A stretch of 62,312 nt of DNA from Epilithonimonas hominis (GTDB taxonomy: Bacteria; Bacteroidota; Bacteroidia; Flavobacteriales; Weeksellaceae), in NCBI RefSeq assembly GCF_003730015.1, contig NZ_RJTU01000021.1, forward strand, positions 1-62,312, read 5' to 3'. How positions within the stretch are numbered: the stretch's first letter is position 1; each line of letters begins with the position of its first letter. The notes under the pieces are model-generated. The model ran no database searches. It was not told the origin of the DNA and was given only the letters and a program-made list of their open reading frames with translations. Shown in pieces: positions 61,476-62,312 of this stretch. The position numbers and the translations under genes are program-made.

Positions 61476-62312
61476 TCAATTTACAACATCTAATTCAATC
61501 CTGTTATTATCTTTCTTTATTTGATTTTTCATTCGATCTTCCTGATCTTTCGCAATTTTTGTCGAAGTTCCATCTTTTCCTGTTAAAACGATAGATGTTC
61601 CGCCCATTTGGATCTGCTTGATTCCTTTCGTTGGGTCATTTTCGTATTCTTTAATCACTTTCTGAAACTGTCTGGAATTAACAACAATTTCCTTTGCTTC
61701 CCAAACATTGACATCCACATCTCCGACAATATTTTTAATTCCCTTCAACTCCATTTTATGAGATCCTGTCTTGTCTTCTATTTTGATAATCAAACCAGGT
61801 AAACCTCGGAATTTATATGGTCCATCTTGAATAGGAATTTCTGTAGAAAACCAAGCAATCCAATGTCTGCCTGCAAAATCCGCTTCTGCTTTTTGAACGT
61901 TCCACTCTCCTATTTTCTCTTTTTCTGATGATATTTTCCAGTTGATTTTTCTGTCGTCGGAAATATTGTAAGAATCCATTCCCAATCTGCGATGCAGGTT
62001 AATTTTATAATCAGGATAAGTTTTTGTCACCGAATATCTTACATTCCCCTTTCGCATATCTGATTTTACATTGATAGAACCTGTTGCCGCTAATTGTTTC
62101 TCCAAATCCACCTTCATAATAGAATCTGAATTAAAAACGGTGTAACTGTAATATTTGGAACCATCTTTTGTGGTGTCCAAGAACATCATTTCTGTTTTGA
62201 CATCATCAACATTTGTAGAATCTGAAATGAATTTGTACTCGTAAATAAATCTTTTATTCTGAGCAATTGCTAGAACTCCGAAAATTAGAAATAAATTAAA
62301 ATGACTACTTGA
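61476..62312 (-). CDS. GLPGLI family secreted protein, 5' end beyond window
   Basis: The frame is open to the window edge and reads SSSHFNLFLIFGVLAIAQ (signal peptide core) then NKRFIYEYKFISDSTN. Shared family segments: WIAWFSTEIPIQDGPYKF, RGLPGLIIKIEDKTGSHKMELKGI, and an Arg/Lys-rich tail. Close relative of the frameshifted gene 25 bases downstream, so a recent tandem duplication. Start codon outside the window, probably a few codons away. Confidence 0.85.
   Translation of the reverse strand, partial: SSSHFNLFLIFGVLAIAQNKRFIYEYKFISDSTNVDDVKTEMMFLDTTKDGSKYYSYTVFNSDSIMKVDLEKQLAATGSINVKSDMRKGNVRYSVTKTYPDYKINLHRRLGMDSYNISDDRKINWKISSEKEKIGEWNVQKAEADFAGRHWIAWFSTEIPIQDGPYKFRGLPGLIIKIEDKTGSHKMELKGIKNIVGDVDVNVWEAKEIVVNSRQFQKVIKEYENDPTKGIKQIQMGGTSIVLTGKDGTSTKIAKDQEDRMKNQIKKDNNRIELDVVN

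Noticed and set aside
1-62312. CRISPR arrays, rRNA operons, prophage or complete insertion sequences
   Set aside because: No regularly spaced direct repeats, no rRNA-like sequence, no transposase or integrase gene, and no phage structural genes seen on either strand.

Overview
The window looks like chromosomal DNA of a flavobacterium close to Chryseobacterium (Weeksellaceae). The evidence is low G+C content, gliding genes gldB and gldC, the type IX secretion gene porT next to ubiE/menG, type A C-terminal sorting domains, three GLPGLI-family genes, a 671-residue urocanate hydratase, and several TAnnTTTG minus-7 promoter boxes typical of Bacteroidota. The genus is inferred from gene content only.

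Layout. 1-8.8 kb: a broken RelE/ParE relic, an E2 acyltransferase, a monooxygenase-like protein, a secreted M36 metalloprotease broken by three in-frame stops, a thioesterase behind a cobalamin-riboswitch-like leader, hutU, a GLPGLI gene and a small secreted protein. 9-22 kb: a toxin-antitoxin pair whose toxin lacks an ATG, gapN, an LptF/G permease, HAD phosphatases, a 5'-truncated galT beside tRNA-Ser(GGA), ansA, serA, an amino-acid permease and a ParD antitoxin with a wrecked parE. 22-32.8 kb: pheA, a membrane EEP-family protein, an acetyltransferase, a trans-sulfuration enzyme, gldC, gldB, nadE, ribD, menG and porT. 32.8-36.3 kb: a palindromic repeat, a zapB-like gene, zapA, a 6S-like RNA, rny and hsp20. 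36.3-44.5 kb: ggt, a bestrophin/pentapeptide-repeat pair, a glycosyltransferase, a type IX cargo protein with a frameshifted signal peptide, and rpsA. 44.6-49.6 kb: a type III restriction-modification operon (mod, GxxExxY, res). 50-62.3 kb: a DbpA-like helicase, a MerR regulator, a multi-HhH protein, the operon ftsX-DUF3098-uppP-truB-OMP-rluF-like, topoisomerase IB, nnr, mscL and two tandem GLPGLI genes, one frameshifted and one cut by the window end.

Most genes are housekeeping. Accessory content consists of toxin-antitoxin loci, the type III R-M operon, secreted proteins and intergenic palindromic repeats. Six of these accessory or peripheral loci are broken by nonsense changes, small indels or truncation; all core genes are intact.

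Most interesting points: (i) a cobalamin-riboswitch-like RNA read directly into a lone acyl-CoA thioesterase, which suggests B12-dependent control of CoA release; (ii) a well-supported 6S RNA fold between zapA and rny; (iii) a GxxExxY protein inside a type III R-M operon; (iv) operators overlapping the minus-7 box in both toxin-antitoxin promoters; (v) a large imperfect inverted repeat upstream of the R-M operon.
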